A stretch of DNA of 64,000 bases from positions 4,154,001 through 4,218,000 of the forward strand of contig NZ_JAFFHZ010000001.1 of NCBI RefSeq assembly GCF_017052585.1. The letters run 5' to 3'. The position numbers and the translations under genes were made by a program. How positions within the stretch are numbered: the first letter of the stretch is position 1; every line of letters starts with the position of its first letter. The notes beneath the pieces were generated by a model. It saw nothing but the letters and a program-made list of their open reading frames with translations, had not been told where the DNA came from and ran no database searches. The stretch comes from Paenibacillus apiarius. Its GTDB lineage: Bacteria; Bacillota; Bacilli; Paenibacillales; Paenibacillaceae. This document shows, one piece after another, positions 9,308 to 17,830 of the stretch.

Positions 9308-9688
9308 TTACATGAAATAGCAGATCTGATCGTACAGCACGTGCACTTTCTTGCAATGAGACCCATGCGAACCATGCGAACCGTGCATCAGGAGAACCAG
9401 ATGATCGATGCAGACGTCGCACAGCACACCTTCGAGTTTCCCGCATTTAGTCACTACCGTTATGTGCTCATCCAGTTGATCCATGAGGTGCTCCATGAAT
9501 TTCGGTCTTACTTTCGTGACGTTGGCAGATGGCATCGGAGGAAGGCATGGCTTCGGTTTTTTCATGGCAGCAGGCTTCACCATCGGCATGGTCATGGGCA
9601 TCGGCTTGGGACAACAACCATAATCAGGATAAGGGTAGCCGCTCACGGCTTGGGGTTCATAGTGGGACGAACGGACATAGCGTGTCAT
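9308..9688 (-). CDS. Cys/Met/Pro-rich protein with a DUF2642-like C-terminus, probable spore-coat component
   Basis: 126 residues. The N-terminal half is low-complexity (YPYPDYGCCPKP, a run of Met-Pro pairs, KKPKP). The C-terminal half (about 65-126) contains the pattern TKCGKLEGVLCDVCIDHLVLL, like the small Sm-fold-like DUF2642 domain of Bacillus coat-associated proteins. A GSHGSHGSH triplet and five to six Cys are also present. ATG at 9688 follows AAAGGAGCGATTTCC; the frame stays open 29 residues further upstream without a good ribosome site. The coat role is inferred from composition and domain resemblance only. Confidence 0.6.
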   Translation of the reverse strand: MTRYVRSSHYEPQAVSGYPYPDYGCCPKPMPMTMPMVKPAAMKKPKPCLPPMPSANVTKVRPKFMEHLMDQLDEHITVVTKCGKLEGVLCDVCIDHLVLLMHGSHGSHGSHCKKVHVLYDQICYFM

Positions 9689-9781
9689 CGGTGGAAATCG
9701 CTCCTTTGAAATGGGATTATGACATGGATAGCATATGCCCTGTTCCGCATTTGTGCATGGATGAAAGCCTAGCACAACATG

Positions 9782-9807
9782 AAAAATCGGGGGCGTCGCG
9801 CCCCCGA
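9782..9807 (-). terminator. Intrinsic terminator of the opuA operon
   Basis: Minus strand: stem TCGGGGGCG / CGCCCCCGA with a 3-nt loop, followed by TTTTTC, 12 bp beyond the opuAC stop. Confidence 0.9.
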
Positions 9808-9818
9808 TGCGTTGATAT

Positions 9819-10736
9819 TTATTTTAATAAGTCCTCAATCGAGTTGATATCCATATATTTCGGCACGACGAGACCAATCTTCGTCCCGTTCAGATTCGGT
9901 CCCAAGTCGTCGATCTTATCTTTAAATTTGTCATAGTAATCTTTATGCGTGGTCGGGAGCCATGCCGCGACGATCGCGTCTACATCGCCATTGGCGACGC
10001 CGGTCCACATCGGTCCGGCTTCCACCTGCACGAGATCCACCTTATACCCGAGCTTCTCTTCCAGCACATGCGCGATAACGTGCGTGCTGGCGATCTCCGA
10101 ATCCCATGCCACATATCCAAGCTTCAGCTTCTGGCCTTCGGCAGGCTGTGCGCCGGATACCCATGCTTCGACTTTGTCGCCGTTGGCGCTAACCCATTCC
10201 TTGGCCGCTTCTTTCGGATCCTGTCCGTCATGAACGGCGACCATCACTTGCGCCATGTCGTCCGGGGTCCATTCGAATTGGTCCAGCACCTTATAGCCCT
10301 CTGGCTGCTCTTCCTTCAAACCGGCGCGGGCGATCGTATGGATTTGCTCGTCTCCGCCGTATACGCCTTTCGGATCCTCTAAATATTTCAAATCGTACTT
10401 GGCAAATTTCCAGTGGGGCGTCCAACCGGTTATAATGATCGGCTCCTCTTTCTTGATCGCTTTAGCCAAGGCGGCGGTCATCGCTGCTCCGGAGCCTTCA
10501 ATAAGCTTCCAATCCTTCAAGCCGTATTCCTTGATGGCTTGTTCGGTTGTCTGCATAATGCCTGCGCCTGCATCAATGCCGATAATTTTATAATCGACTT
10601 GAGCGCCTACGCTGCCCGTCTTCGCTTCATCATTCTTGGTGGAGTCTGACGAACCCGATGAACAGGCAGCCAATGTCCATCCGATGACGACGATAAGTCC
10701 CAATACCATCCAACGTTTCATTGAGTTATGCTTCAT
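9819..10736 (-). CDS. opuAC: Glycine-betaine-binding lipoprotein OpuAC
   Basis: 305 residues. A lipoprotein signal peptide with lipobox LAAC gives the mature Cys at residue 25, followed by a Ser-rich linker. The body is an OpuAC-type solute-binding domain with the conserved stretches IIGIDAGAGIM, ITGWTPHWKF, GYVAWDSEIASTHV and AAWLPTTHKDYYDK, containing the aromatic residues that cage the quaternary amine. It captures glycine betaine or a related osmoprotectant outside the membrane and delivers it to OpuAB. Last gene of the operon, 6 bp after opuAB, with AAGGAG before ATG 10736. Confidence 0.93.
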   Translation of the reverse strand: MKHNSMKRWMVLGLIVVIGWTLAACSSGSSDSTKNDEAKTGSVGAQVDYKIIGIDAGAGIMQTTEQAIKEYGLKDWKLIEGSGAAMTAALAKAIKKEEPIIITGWTPHWKFAKYDLKYLEDPKGVYGGDEQIHTIARAGLKEEQPEGYKVLDQFEWTPDDMAQVMVAVHDGQDPKEAAKEWVSANGDKVEAWVSGAQPAEGQKLKLGYVAWDSEIASTHVIAHVLEEKLGYKVDLVQVEAGPMWTGVANGDVDAIVAAWLPTTHKDYYDKFKDKIDDLGPNLNGTKIGLVVPKYMDINSIEDLLK

Positions 10737-10742
10737 GCACCA

Positions 10743-11582
10743 TCACGCTCCTTGTTTTTGAGTATTGCGCTTCTTCAAGCTATGTTGGGAGAAACGGTCA
10801 ATAATAATGGCCAGCAATACAACAGCGAGCCCGGCTTCAAAGCCTTGGCCGATCTTGAGCTGCGTCACGGCCCGGTATACTTCGGCCCCCATGCCTTGAG
10901 CGCCGATCATCGATGCAATGACAACCATGGATAATGACAGCATAATTGTCTGATTGACACCGGCCATCAAGGTTGGCAGCGCTACGGGCAGTTGGACTTT
11001 CCACAGCGTCTGCATCGAAGTGGAGCCAAAGGCGGAAGCGGCTTCCATCATGTCATGGGGAACCTGCCTAATCCCTAGCTCGGTCAGTCGAATCGTAGGA
11101 GGAACTGCAAAGATTACAGAGGCAATGACACCGGGTACAATACCTAAACCGAAGAAGGTTACCGCAGGCAGCAAATATACAAATGCCGGCATCGTCTGCA
11201 TAAAGTCAAGCAGCGGGCGGACGATGCTCGACAACCGATCCATTTTGCCGCATACGATTCCTAGCGGGATGCCGATAATGACGGACAGCAGCGTCGATAT
11301 AATAACGAGCGCTAGCGTGTTCATCGTAGGCTCCCAGTAACCTAGCGCTTCAATAATAATGAGACCGATGAGCGTCAGCAAGGATAGGGACCATCGTCCC
11401 ACCCAGAACGCCAATAAGGTTAATATGATAATAAATACATAAGCAGGAGGCCATAAAAATAAGGCGGTTATTCCGTTTACGCTGCCTTCAATTCCGGTCG
11501 ACAGCACCTGGAAAAAACCGTCCGCATACGTTGCCAGCCAATCGACGCCCTGCTCGACCCATTCACCGATGTTGAGCCGCAT
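10743..11582 (-). CDS. opuAB: Glycine-betaine ABC transporter permease OpuAB
   Basis: 279 residues, a ProW/OpuAB-type binding-protein-dependent permease with about seven hydrophobic segments. The EAA cytoplasmic loop reads EAASAFGSTSMQTLWKVQLPVALPTLMAGVNQ, shown here only as family signature (about residues 183-214). It forms the membrane channel of the osmoprotectant importer. The start at 11582 lies 20 bp inside the end of opuAA, and its GGAGTGAAG ribosome site is within that gene, indicating translational coupling. Confidence 0.93.
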   Translation of the reverse strand: MRLNIGEWVEQGVDWLATYADGFFQVLSTGIEGSVNGITALFLWPPAYVFIIILTLLAFWVGRWSLSLLTLIGLIIIEALGYWEPTMNTLALVIISTLLSVIIGIPLGIVCGKMDRLSSIVRPLLDFMQTMPAFVYLLPAVTFFGLGIVPGVIASVIFAVPPTIRLTELGIRQVPHDMMEAASAFGSTSMQTLWKVQLPVALPTLMAGVNQTIMLSLSMVVIASMIGAQGMGAEVYRAVTQLKIGQGFEAGLAVVLLAIIIDRFSQHSLKKRNTQKQGA

Positions 11583-12798
11583 CAGGCTTCACTCCTTCCG
11601 TCTCTTCCACGTTGACGCCATTCGGCACATTACCAGCCAGCGCGCCCAGTATTGCGCCGCGCACAATCGCTCCAAGCAGCTTTCCATCCGGGTCGACCAC
11701 TGCAATCGGCAGCTTAACTTCCCCAGACAAAGCAAACAAATCATTCAGTACAATGTCAGGAGAAACTACCGGAATATCAGTCGTCATGACATCGCGCAGC
11801 GATTGTCCGCTGCGCGCCGCTTCGCTCGCCTGCTCGGCCGTAACGACTCCTTGAAGAGACTTATCCTTTCCAACGACGAACAACGTGGAAATTCCGATAT
11901 CCCGCATCAATTGCAGCGCGACGCGCGGTCCGCGGTCGAGGGATACCGTCTCCGGTCTGCGCATAATGTGAGCAGCCGTTAACACTTTAGATAAGTCCAC
12001 TCCTTCAACGAATCGCTCCACATATTCGTCCGCCGGCTCCATGAGCATTTGTTCCGGCGTTCCGATTTGCACGAGATTGCCATCCTTCAATAAGGCAATG
12101 CGGTCTCCGATGCGAAGCGCTTCATCCAAATCATGCGTAATAAAAACAATTGTCTTATGCATCTTCTGCTGCAGGGCAATCAACTCATCCTGCATGTCGC
12201 GGCGTATAAGCGGATCGAGCGCGCTGAATGCCTCGTCCATGAGCAATACGTCCGGATCGTTGGCCAGTGCTCTTGCCAGTCCGACCCGCTGCTGCATCCC
12301 GCCGCTCAATTCGTCGGGATATTTGTCTTCCCATCCGTTCAGACCGACGAGACCAAGCGCTTCGCTTGCCTTCTTGTGCCGATCATTCTTCGGCATGCCT
12401 TGAATCTCCAAGCCGTAGGCCGCGTTTTCGAGCACGGTGCGATGCGGGAAGAGGGCAAACTTTTGAAACACCATTCCAATCGTTTTGCGGCGGACCTGCC
12501 GTAAATCGACATCGTTCAGCTTGGAAATATCGCGATCCTTCAACCAAATTTCACCCGACGTAGGCTCAATTAGACGATTCAGCATGCGTACGAGCGTGGA
12601 CTTTCCGCTGCCCGAGAGTCCCATAATGACGAATATCTCGCCCTCTTCTACCGAGAAGGACACTTGATTGACAGCTACGGTCGCTTGTTTTTCTTTCGCA
12701 AGCCGTTCCCTTGACCACCCTTGCTGCAGCAGAGTGAACGCTCTTTGTTCTTGTGTGCCAAATATTTTCGTCACTCCATTGACGTTAATGATGGACAC
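11563..12798 (-). CDS. opuAA: Glycine-betaine ABC transporter ATPase OpuAA with CBS domains
   Basis: 411 residues from the preferred GTG at 12798, which has GAGAGG 8 bp upstream; a GTG three codons earlier overlaps that site. The N-terminal ATPase (about 1-270) shows Walker A GLSGSGKSTLVRMLNRL, signature LSGGMQQRVGLARAL and Walker B DVLLMDEAFSALDP. It carries the extra N-terminal segment found in OpuAA/ProV (QEQRAFTLLQQGWSRERL). Two CBS motifs (about 275-395) follow, which in OpuA-type importers sense ionic strength or nucleotides. It energises osmoprotectant uptake. First gene of the operon, divergent from gbsR. Confidence 0.93.
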   Translation of the reverse strand: MSIINVNGVTKIFGTQEQRAFTLLQQGWSRERLAKEKQATVAVNQVSFSVEEGEIFVIMGLSGSGKSTLVRMLNRLIEPTSGEIWLKDRDISKLNDVDLRQVRRKTIGMVFQKFALFPHRTVLENAAYGLEIQGMPKNDRHKKASEALGLVGLNGWEDKYPDELSGGMQQRVGLARALANDPDVLLMDEAFSALDPLIRRDMQDELIALQQKMHKTIVFITHDLDEALRIGDRIALLKDGNLVQIGTPEQMLMEPADEYVERFVEGVDLSKVLTAAHIMRRPETVSLDRGPRVALQLMRDIGISTLFVVGKDKSLQGVVTAEQASEAARSGQSLRDVMTTDIPVVSPDIVLNDLFALSGEVKLPIAVVDPDGKLLGAIVRGAILGALAGNVPNGVNVEETEGVKPDAAQHR

Positions 12799-12848
12799 TC
12801 GCTTCACCTCTCTTGCGTGTTTGAATTGTGAGAGTAATCACTGCTACT

Positions 12849-12878
12849 ATTGTATCCTTTGGAAATTTTAGAGAACAA
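12849..12878 (-). promoter_or_regulatory. Probable sigma-A promoter of opuA
   Basis: Minus strand: -35 TTGTTC (12878-12873), 18-bp spacer, -10 TACAAT (12854-12849), 51 bp before the opuAA start. An inverted repeat lies just upstream. Confidence 0.6.
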
Positions 12879-12889
12879 CCTTTGAAACA

Positions 12890-12924
12890 GTTTGTATAAT
12901 ACGTTCAGAAAAAACTGTACAAAC
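12890..12924. promoter_or_regulatory. Inverted repeat in the opuA-gbsR intergenic region, candidate GbsR operator
   Basis: GTTTGTA (12890-12896) and TACAAAC (12918-12924), separated by 21 bp, just upstream of the opuA promoter and between the divergent genes. Binding by GbsR is an inference from position; no consensus for this regulator was used. Confidence 0.35.
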
Positions 12925-12975
12925 TTATCCGTCCATATCCTCCCGTATCCTGAATATTCCTACCTCATTTGGTGC

Positions 12976-13004
12976 TTTACATTTTGTTCGGCCTCCCATA
13001 CAAT
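12976..13004 (+). promoter_or_regulatory. Sigma-A promoter of gbsR
   Basis: -35 TTTACA (12976-12981), 17-bp spacer, -10 TACAAT (12999-13004), giving a leader of about 135 nt before the gbsR start at 13148. Confidence 0.65.
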
Positions 13005-13147
13005 GTTTGATGGAACCTTGGGGTACTGTTTTTCTCTCAAGATATACAAAGGAAATGGGCAACAAATATAGCAAGTGAACAGACAGCGGTTTCGGATCTG
13101 CAGGAGCAGGTTGCATCCTTTATGATTCGGCACAGGAGGATTGGCAT

Positions 13148-13720
13148 ATGGCAACGTTCGCACAGTTGACGGAGTACCAGCAGAATCTGGTGGAGAAGGC
13201 TCGCAATCGTGTCATTGAAGCGATCGGACAAAATATGGATCTGTACGGCATGACGCATTCGACAGGTCATTTATACGGTTTGCTGTTTTTTAGCGACCAT
13301 CCCATGACATTGGATGAGATGGGAAAAGAAATGGAAATGAGCAAGACAAGCATGAGCACCGGCGTTCGCACGCTTGTCGATATGAAAATGGTACACAAGG
13401 TATGGGAAAAGGGCAAACGAAAAGATTTGTATGAAGTGGAAGCGGATTGGTATCAAACATTTGCCGATTATTTCAGTTTAGAGTGGAGAAAAGCGATTGA
13501 AATGAATCTGCTGGCGATACGCCGCTCGATGAGAGAGCTTGAAGGGCTGATGAATGAACATCCGGATGATGAGACGCTGGCTGTTATCGTCAGACGCGAT
13601 TTGACGAAGATGAACGAGGCGGAAGCTTATTATCATTGGTTGGATCGGCTTATCGAGACGTTTGAAACCGGACGAATTTTTGACTTTGTACCGAAGAGTG
13701 CTGCGGAAACAGTGGAATAA
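13148..13720 (+). CDS. gbsR: GbsR/OpcR-type MarR-like transcriptional regulator
   Basis: 190 residues. A winged-helix domain (about 25-100) contains the GbsR signature GLLFFSDHPMTLDEMGKEM and SKTSMSTGVRTL, then an alpha-helical C-terminal dimerisation region rich in Glu/Arg. GbsR-family proteins repress choline and betaine uptake or synthesis genes, and choline relieves or modulates binding. Its divergent position next to opuA points to that operon as a target (inference). Start ATG 13148 with AGGAGG 8 bp upstream; followed by a strong terminator. Confidence 0.85.
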   Translation: MATFAQLTEYQQNLVEKARNRVIEAIGQNMDLYGMTHSTGHLYGLLFFSDHPMTLDEMGKEMEMSKTSMSTGVRTLVDMKMVHKVWEKGKRKDLYEVEADWYQTFADYFSLEWRKAIEMNLLAIRRSMRELEGLMNEHPDDETLAVIVRRDLTKMNEAEAYYHWLDRLIETFETGRIFDFVPKSAAETVE

Positions 13721-13731
13721 AGAAACTTGAC

Positions 13732-13757
13732 AGAGCGGATAATTCCGCTCTTTTTTT
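13732..13757 (+). terminator. Intrinsic terminator of gbsR
   Basis: AGAGCGGA-TAAT-TCCGCTCT followed by seven T. Confidence 0.9.
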
Positions 13758-13926
13758 ATATTTTGTCAGAAGGCATTAAAGGCTTTATTCCCCCTTTCCC
13801 GTGAGCGCATCACTCAACTAGAGGCTCCGCTAAAGATTTTCTTATGTTTTAACCGCTTAAATATTGTATCTTGTCCAGAGTAAATGATATGTTATATATA
13901 TTAAATTATAATTAAGGATGATTCGG

Positions 13927-15126
13927 ATGAGTTATGATTCTCGTTCCCCGCTCTATATGCAGGTTCATCGCTATATTGAAGAGATGATTCAAAACGGAAA
14001 GCTGCAAAGCAACGACCGTATCCCAACGGAAAAGGAGCTCATGGAGCAGTTCCAAGTCAGCCGCATTACCGTAGTGAATGCCCTTGCCGCTCTTGTAAAG
14101 GAAGGGTGGATTTATCGTGTTCCGGGGCGTGGCAGCTTCGTGGCGACCAATCTCCCGCATGGTCTGGATCCCCATGAAGAAGAGGAGCAGTCGGCTTCGG
14201 TGATGCCATCATCTGCACGTACGGCAGCGGGTATCGCGCCAAAAGAGGCAGCAGACAGGCGGCTGGTCGGTTTTTTGATGCCGACGCTTGACGATTATTT
14301 TGCCATTCGTTTAATTAATTCCATTCAGAACACATTGCAAGAACGGGGATATTCGGTTATCGTCGCGTTCAGTGGCGGGTCTAAAAGCCGGGAGGAGCAG
14401 CAAATACGCGAGTTTATTCGAATGGGCGTCAACGGTTTGCTTCTCTTCCCGGTCGATGAGGACACTTATAACGAAGAAATTCTTTCTCTGAAGGTGAGCG
14501 GTTTTCCGTTTGTGCTTATCGATAGGTATTTACCCGGGGTGGAAACGAATTATGTCTGCTCGAACAATCGGAAGGGCGCGCAGATGGCGGTGGAGCACTT
14601 ATGGGAGCTTGGACATCGCGATATTGCGATATGTACGGACGCGTATCGGGAATGCGTGAGCGTGCAGGATCGCATTACCGGATATATGAACGAATTCGAA
14701 CGCCGCGGGGCGATGATTAATCCGGCGCTAATATTGACTGACTTCTCGATTCCGGTCGGGACAGAGGCGGATGAATCGGTGCTTGCCCGCAATATGCGGA
14801 GCCGGATGGCGAGCGCATATATTGCCCTGCACGGCAAACTTGGCATGCGCATGACCCAGATTGCCGCACGCATGGGACTTCGAGTGCCGGAAGATATTTC
14901 GATTGTAACGTTTGACGATCCGGAGCATTTCGAAGAACGGGAGACGTTCTTCACCCATGTATACCAGAATGAAGCGGAAATCGGGCGCCGCGCCGCCACG
15001 ATTCTGGCCGACATTATGGAACAGGGCAGCCAAGAGGATGGGAGCCGCGACTCGGCTTATCAGAAGGTGGTGCTTGAGCCGGAACTGGTCGTCCACCGCT
15101 CTACGGCAACATTTCAAGATGCATAG
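13927..15126 (+). CDS. GntR-type regulator with LacI-like ligand-binding domain (AraR-like)
   Basis: 399 residues from ATG 13927, which has AAGG 9 bp upstream; the ATG at 13918 abuts that site and is less likely. The N-terminal GntR winged helix (about 5-72) shows YMQVHRYIEEMI, PTEKELMEQFQVSRITV and VPGRGSFVA. A periplasmic-binding-protein fold (about 105-395) follows, with LVGFLMPTLDDYF, DRYLPGVETNYVCSNNRKGAQMAVEHL, SIVTFDDPEHF and QNEAEIGRRAATIL. This architecture binds sugars or similar small ligands, e.g. AraR with arabinose. No sugar operon is adjacent, so its target is unknown. Confidence 0.85.
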   Translation: MSYDSRSPLYMQVHRYIEEMIQNGKLQSNDRIPTEKELMEQFQVSRITVVNALAALVKEGWIYRVPGRGSFVATNLPHGLDPHEEEEQSASVMPSSARTAAGIAPKEAADRRLVGFLMPTLDDYFAIRLINSIQNTLQERGYSVIVAFSGGSKSREEQQIREFIRMGVNGLLLFPVDEDTYNEEILSLKVSGFPFVLIDRYLPGVETNYVCSNNRKGAQMAVEHLWELGHRDIAICTDAYRECVSVQDRITGYMNEFERRGAMINPALILTDFSIPVGTEADESVLARNMRSRMASAYIALHGKLGMRMTQIAARMGLRVPEDISIVTFDDPEHFEERETFFTHVYQNEAEIGRRAATILADIMEQGSQEDGSRDSAYQKVVLEPELVVHRSTATFQDA

Positions 15127-15146
15127 CCCCTTCAGTTCTATATAAC

Positions 15147-15182
15147 AATCGCCAACCTCTGCCGGAGCGGAGATTGGCGATT
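15147..15182. terminator. Shared hairpin between convergent genes
   Basis: AATCGCCAA / TTGGCGATT arms with a partly paired 18-nt centre (CTCTGCCGGAGCGGAG), placed between convergent stop codons at 15126 and 15194. The flanks carry only modest T content, so a bidirectional terminator is probable but not strong. Confidence 0.55.
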
Positions 15183-15193
15183 TCATATCATCG

Positions 15194-15838
15194 TTATTTA
15201 ATCTGCACTAGCGACAGCACCGCGAAGAAGTGAGCTGCTGAACCACCCAACACGAATAGATGCCAAATCATATGATGAAACGGGAAGCCGCGCCACACAT
15301 AAAATATCGTACCTACCGTATACAGTATGCCTCCCGTCACCAGCAGCGTCAGCCCGGCTGGCGGCATTGCCGCCGAGAGCGGTTCCCATGCCCATACGAT
15401 GAGCCAGCCCATACCGATATAGAGCAGCGTTGATATAAAGAGAAAGCGCTTCGTAAAGAACGCCTTGAACACGACCCCGCCGGCGGCGAGCGCCCATACG
15501 ATGGCAAAGAGCGTCCAGCCAAGCGTCTTGGGCAATGCAATGAGAACGAGCGGCGTGTACGTTCCCGCTATAAATAAATAGATGGACGCGTGATCGAACG
15601 TTTCGAACAAATCCTTGACTTTGCCTTCCGGAAAGCTGTGCACTAGCGTTGAGGACGTGTAGAGGAGCAGCATGGAAATCCCGTAAATGATAAAGCTGAC
15701 GACATGAATGGGGTTGCCATATAGCGCTGCAAATACGATTAGCAGCGTCAGCGCAGCGACACTGAGCACGACGCCGACGCCATGGGTGATCGCGTTCGCG
15801 ATTTCTTCACCGCGAGAATAGGTATGCGTGTTGGCCAT
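15194..15838 (-). CDS. Hemolysin-III / TrhA (YplQ-like) membrane protein
   Basis: 214 residues with seven hydrophobic helices and the family motifs EEIANAITHGVGV near the N-terminus, SSTLVHSF, FDHASIYLFIAGTYTP and a C-terminal GFPFHHMIWHLFVLGGSAAHFFAV. Conserved His, Asp and Ser residues correspond to the zinc-binding positions of the PAQR/hemolysin-III superfamily. Bacterial members affect membrane fluidity balance; haemolysis itself is not implied. ATG 15838 has AAAGGAAG upstream, preferred to a frame-open ATG 27 bp earlier. Confidence 0.9.
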   Translation of the reverse strand: MANTHTYSRGEEIANAITHGVGVVLSVAALTLLIVFAALYGNPIHVVSFIIYGISMLLLYTSSTLVHSFPEGKVKDLFETFDHASIYLFIAGTYTPLVLIALPKTLGWTLFAIVWALAAGGVVFKAFFTKRFLFISTLLYIGMGWLIVWAWEPLSAAMPPAGLTLLVTGGILYTVGTIFYVWRGFPFHHMIWHLFVLGGSAAHFFAVLSLVQIK

Positions 15839-16124
15839 TGCGTTCTTCCTTTCTATCCGAGCCATTCTTTAGCTTTATTTTATAGGAGTATACAGTGTCC
15901 TGCAAATGAGCGGAGTTGAACATATAAAGGAGGGGAAGCGGAGCAGGAAAAATAAAAACAGCACCGTCGTCTATCCCTTTGCGGCATAGCTTCCGGCGCT
16001 GCTCGGCTTTCTTATTCGGTACGACTTGGGTGCGCGGCTTGCGCATCCAGCAATTGCGGATTAATTCCGGATTCATATGTCCGGCACGTTCGGCCTTCTG
16101 GCGCGCTCGTTTCGGTTTGCTCAT
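15807..16124 (-). CDS. Small basic hypothetical protein
   Basis: 105 residues. The first ~55 are rich in Lys/Arg with a conserved-looking stretch HMNPELIRNCWMRKPRTQVV and KKAEQRRKLCRKG. The remaining ~50 look less constrained, and the 3' end overlaps the hemolysin-III start by 32 bp in another frame. GGGGGAATGCC precedes ATG 16124. The function is not recognised. The second half may result from a lost stop; an intact short N-terminal protein would be the core. Confidence 0.5.
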   Translation of the reverse strand: MSKPKRARQKAERAGHMNPELIRNCWMRKPRTQVVPNKKAEQRRKLCRKGIDDGAVFIFPAPLPLLYMFNSAHLQDTVYSYKIKLKNGSDRKEERNGQHAYLFSR

Positions 16125-16294
16125 ACGGCATTCCCCCTATTTCTTATTCCATTAACAGCGTAAATTAGAATGTGGAATAAATCAAGGCCATCTGGCCCGG
16201 ATTCGGTTAATATAGTAATAAAGCGGTTGTTTCAGTTGTTGTAGCAGGCATAGGAACCGATTCTCTTATCGGCAAACATAAGGAGGATAAAAAT

Positions 16295-17059
16295 ATGATC
16301 ATCCGCACACATGAGCAAGAGTTTATTTTAATTAAGCAGCACGACCATGGTTTTCTTTCCGGTGAAATGGCGCGCCACTTTAGTCCACATCTATTTGCAA
16401 GCACGGTGCGCTTTGAAGATGCTGTATTAGCGGCGTATGAGCATGATCGCAGTTGGATTGGACTCGACAAAACTCCGATCTGGCACGATGCGGAGCAGGT
16501 GCCTTATACATTCATGGATTTTCCGCTTGCGCTGAAGCTGGCCTTCTATCGGAGCGGGCTCGATGAGATTGAAGCGATGAATCCGTATGCAAGCCTGCTG
16601 TGCAGCATGCACTTTGCGTCTTTCTTCCATCTGGAAGAGCAGCAGGAAGTGGTTGGGTTCCTGCGCAAGGAACGCGAACGGCAGAAGCGGTTGCGGGAAC
16701 AGATCGGCGAACTGCCGGAAGAGCTCATTCAGAGTCACTTCCGTCTGCTGCAATTTTGCGATGATTTGTCGCTGTTCGTATGTCTTAACGAGCCGGGGGC
16801 GAGCAAGGAAGATGAGTTCCCGTGGTATCAGGAGGGCTTCGAACGGACGGAACCGTTTAACCCGGATACAGGCAAGCCTCTCGTTGCGAAGTGGGTGAAC
16901 CAAAAGGAAATCCGAGTTGCGCCATTTCCGTTCACGGTGCCGTTCACAACGGTGTTGAAATACAAGAGAGTCGCTAAAGTGAATATTCAGGCGCAAGGGA
17001 TAGACAAAGCGTATCAAGCAGCGCCGTGGCTGGAGCAGGAAGTTACGTTCGTTCAATAG
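16295..17059 (+). CDS. DUF3891 family protein
   Basis: 254 residues, cytosolic, no signal peptide or membrane segment. The opening MIIRTHEQEFILIKQHDHGFLSGEMARHF and the HDRSWIGLDKTP segment are typical of DUF3891. The spaced His and Asp residues (QHDHG, EHDR, SMHFASFFH) suggest an HD-domain-like metal-binding helical protein, but no activity is established. ATG 16295 follows AAGGAGGATAAAAAT, an excellent ribosome site. No operon partner. Confidence 0.8.
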   Translation: MIIRTHEQEFILIKQHDHGFLSGEMARHFSPHLFASTVRFEDAVLAAYEHDRSWIGLDKTPIWHDAEQVPYTFMDFPLALKLAFYRSGLDEIEAMNPYASLLCSMHFASFFHLEEQQEVVGFLRKERERQKRLREQIGELPEELIQSHFRLLQFCDDLSLFVCLNEPGASKEDEFPWYQEGFERTEPFNPDTGKPLVAKWVNQKEIRVAPFPFTVPFTTVLKYKRVAKVNIQAQGIDKAYQAAPWLEQEVTFVQ

Positions 17060-17157
17060 AAATGTCATCTTTTTTCATTATAAATTGAAGGAACGCCCAT
17101 GACTTAAAACGTCTTACCTTGCACAGACGCGAATGATGCAGAAAAGGGGGGAGTTGT

Positions 17158-17685
17158 ATGATAACAAGAAGAAATGCGGAGGCAAGCGTGTTCATCGGAC
17201 TCGGACTGCTGCTCGTCTTATTTTCATGGAGCGGATGGGGGAACCTGCGGCTGAGCGACCCGGGATTTATTTTCGGTTATTTCTGGCCGATACTATTTGT
17301 GATTCCGCTGGGAATTTTGTTTCATGTTATGCATTTTATCTTTTTGCATAGACGGGCACCGGGGTTGTTAATTCCTGGAGGCATCTTGCTCGTCAGCGGT
17401 GTCGTGTGTCAAATTTCAATGCTGTTCGACGCGTGGGAGTATATGTGGCCTGGATTTCCTCTGGCTGTCGCATTTGGCCTATTCGAATTTTATTTGCTCG
17501 GCATACGCAACAAGTGGCTGCTTATTCCGGTTTACATTTTAGGAAGCATGTCCTTGCTGTTTTTCGCCATCTTTTCCTTTGGTGTATTTACAAGTGCCGG
17601 CGCCGGCAGCGGAACAATGGCCTTGCTGTTGATTGTGGCCGGCATTGTGCTGCTGTATCGGCGCAAGTCTTCATATGAGTATTGA
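17158..17685 (+). CDS. Hypothetical integral membrane protein
   Basis: 175 residues with five to six hydrophobic helices (about 10-28, 40-62, 70-88, 97-112, 120-140, 148-168) and short charged loops. It ends in a basic tail (YRRKSSYEY). No catalytic motif is visible and I do not recognise the family. ATG 17158 follows GGGGGGAG. Flanked by a strong terminator, so monocistronic. Confidence 0.7.
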   Translation: MITRRNAEASVFIGLGLLLVLFSWSGWGNLRLSDPGFIFGYFWPILFVIPLGILFHVMHFIFLHRRAPGLLIPGGILLVSGVVCQISMLFDAWEYMWPGFPLAVAFGLFEFYLLGIRNKWLLIPVYILGSMSLLFFAIFSFGVFTSAGAGSGTMALLLIVAGIVLLYRRKSSYEY

Positions 17686-17698
17686 TAAAGTCCGAGGA

Positions 17699-17741
17699 GG
17701 CAGCCTTGCTTGAATATTCAAGCAGGCTGCCGCTTTTTTTT
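17699..17741 (+). terminator. Intrinsic terminator of the membrane-protein gene
   Basis: GGCAGCCT and AGGCTGCC arms extended by TGCTTGAA / TTCAAGCA pairing, followed by eight T. Confidence 0.92.
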
Positions 17742-17778
17742 GTTTGTCCCGAACCGCCCCAACGATTCGACACATATC

Positions 17779-17814
17779 TTGACATCCGCAATTGCTGTAA
17801 CTATAATTGTTACA
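17779..17814 (+). promoter_or_regulatory. Promoter of the Rrf2-regulator gene with overlapping palindromic operator
   Basis: Consensus promoter TTGACA (17779-17784), 17 bp, TATAAT (17802-17807). A 19-bp palindrome TGTAAC-N7-GTTACA (17796-17814) covers the -10. The same half-sites recur before the next gene at 18287, suggesting autoregulation by the Rrf2 protein. Confidence 0.75.
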
Positions 17815-17830
17815 AGAAAGGGTGAGCAGC

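Noticed and set aside
16158..16294. Sigma-B type promoter before the DUF3891 gene
   Set aside because: GTTT-like and GG-like words are present but spacing and -10 do not match the consensus.
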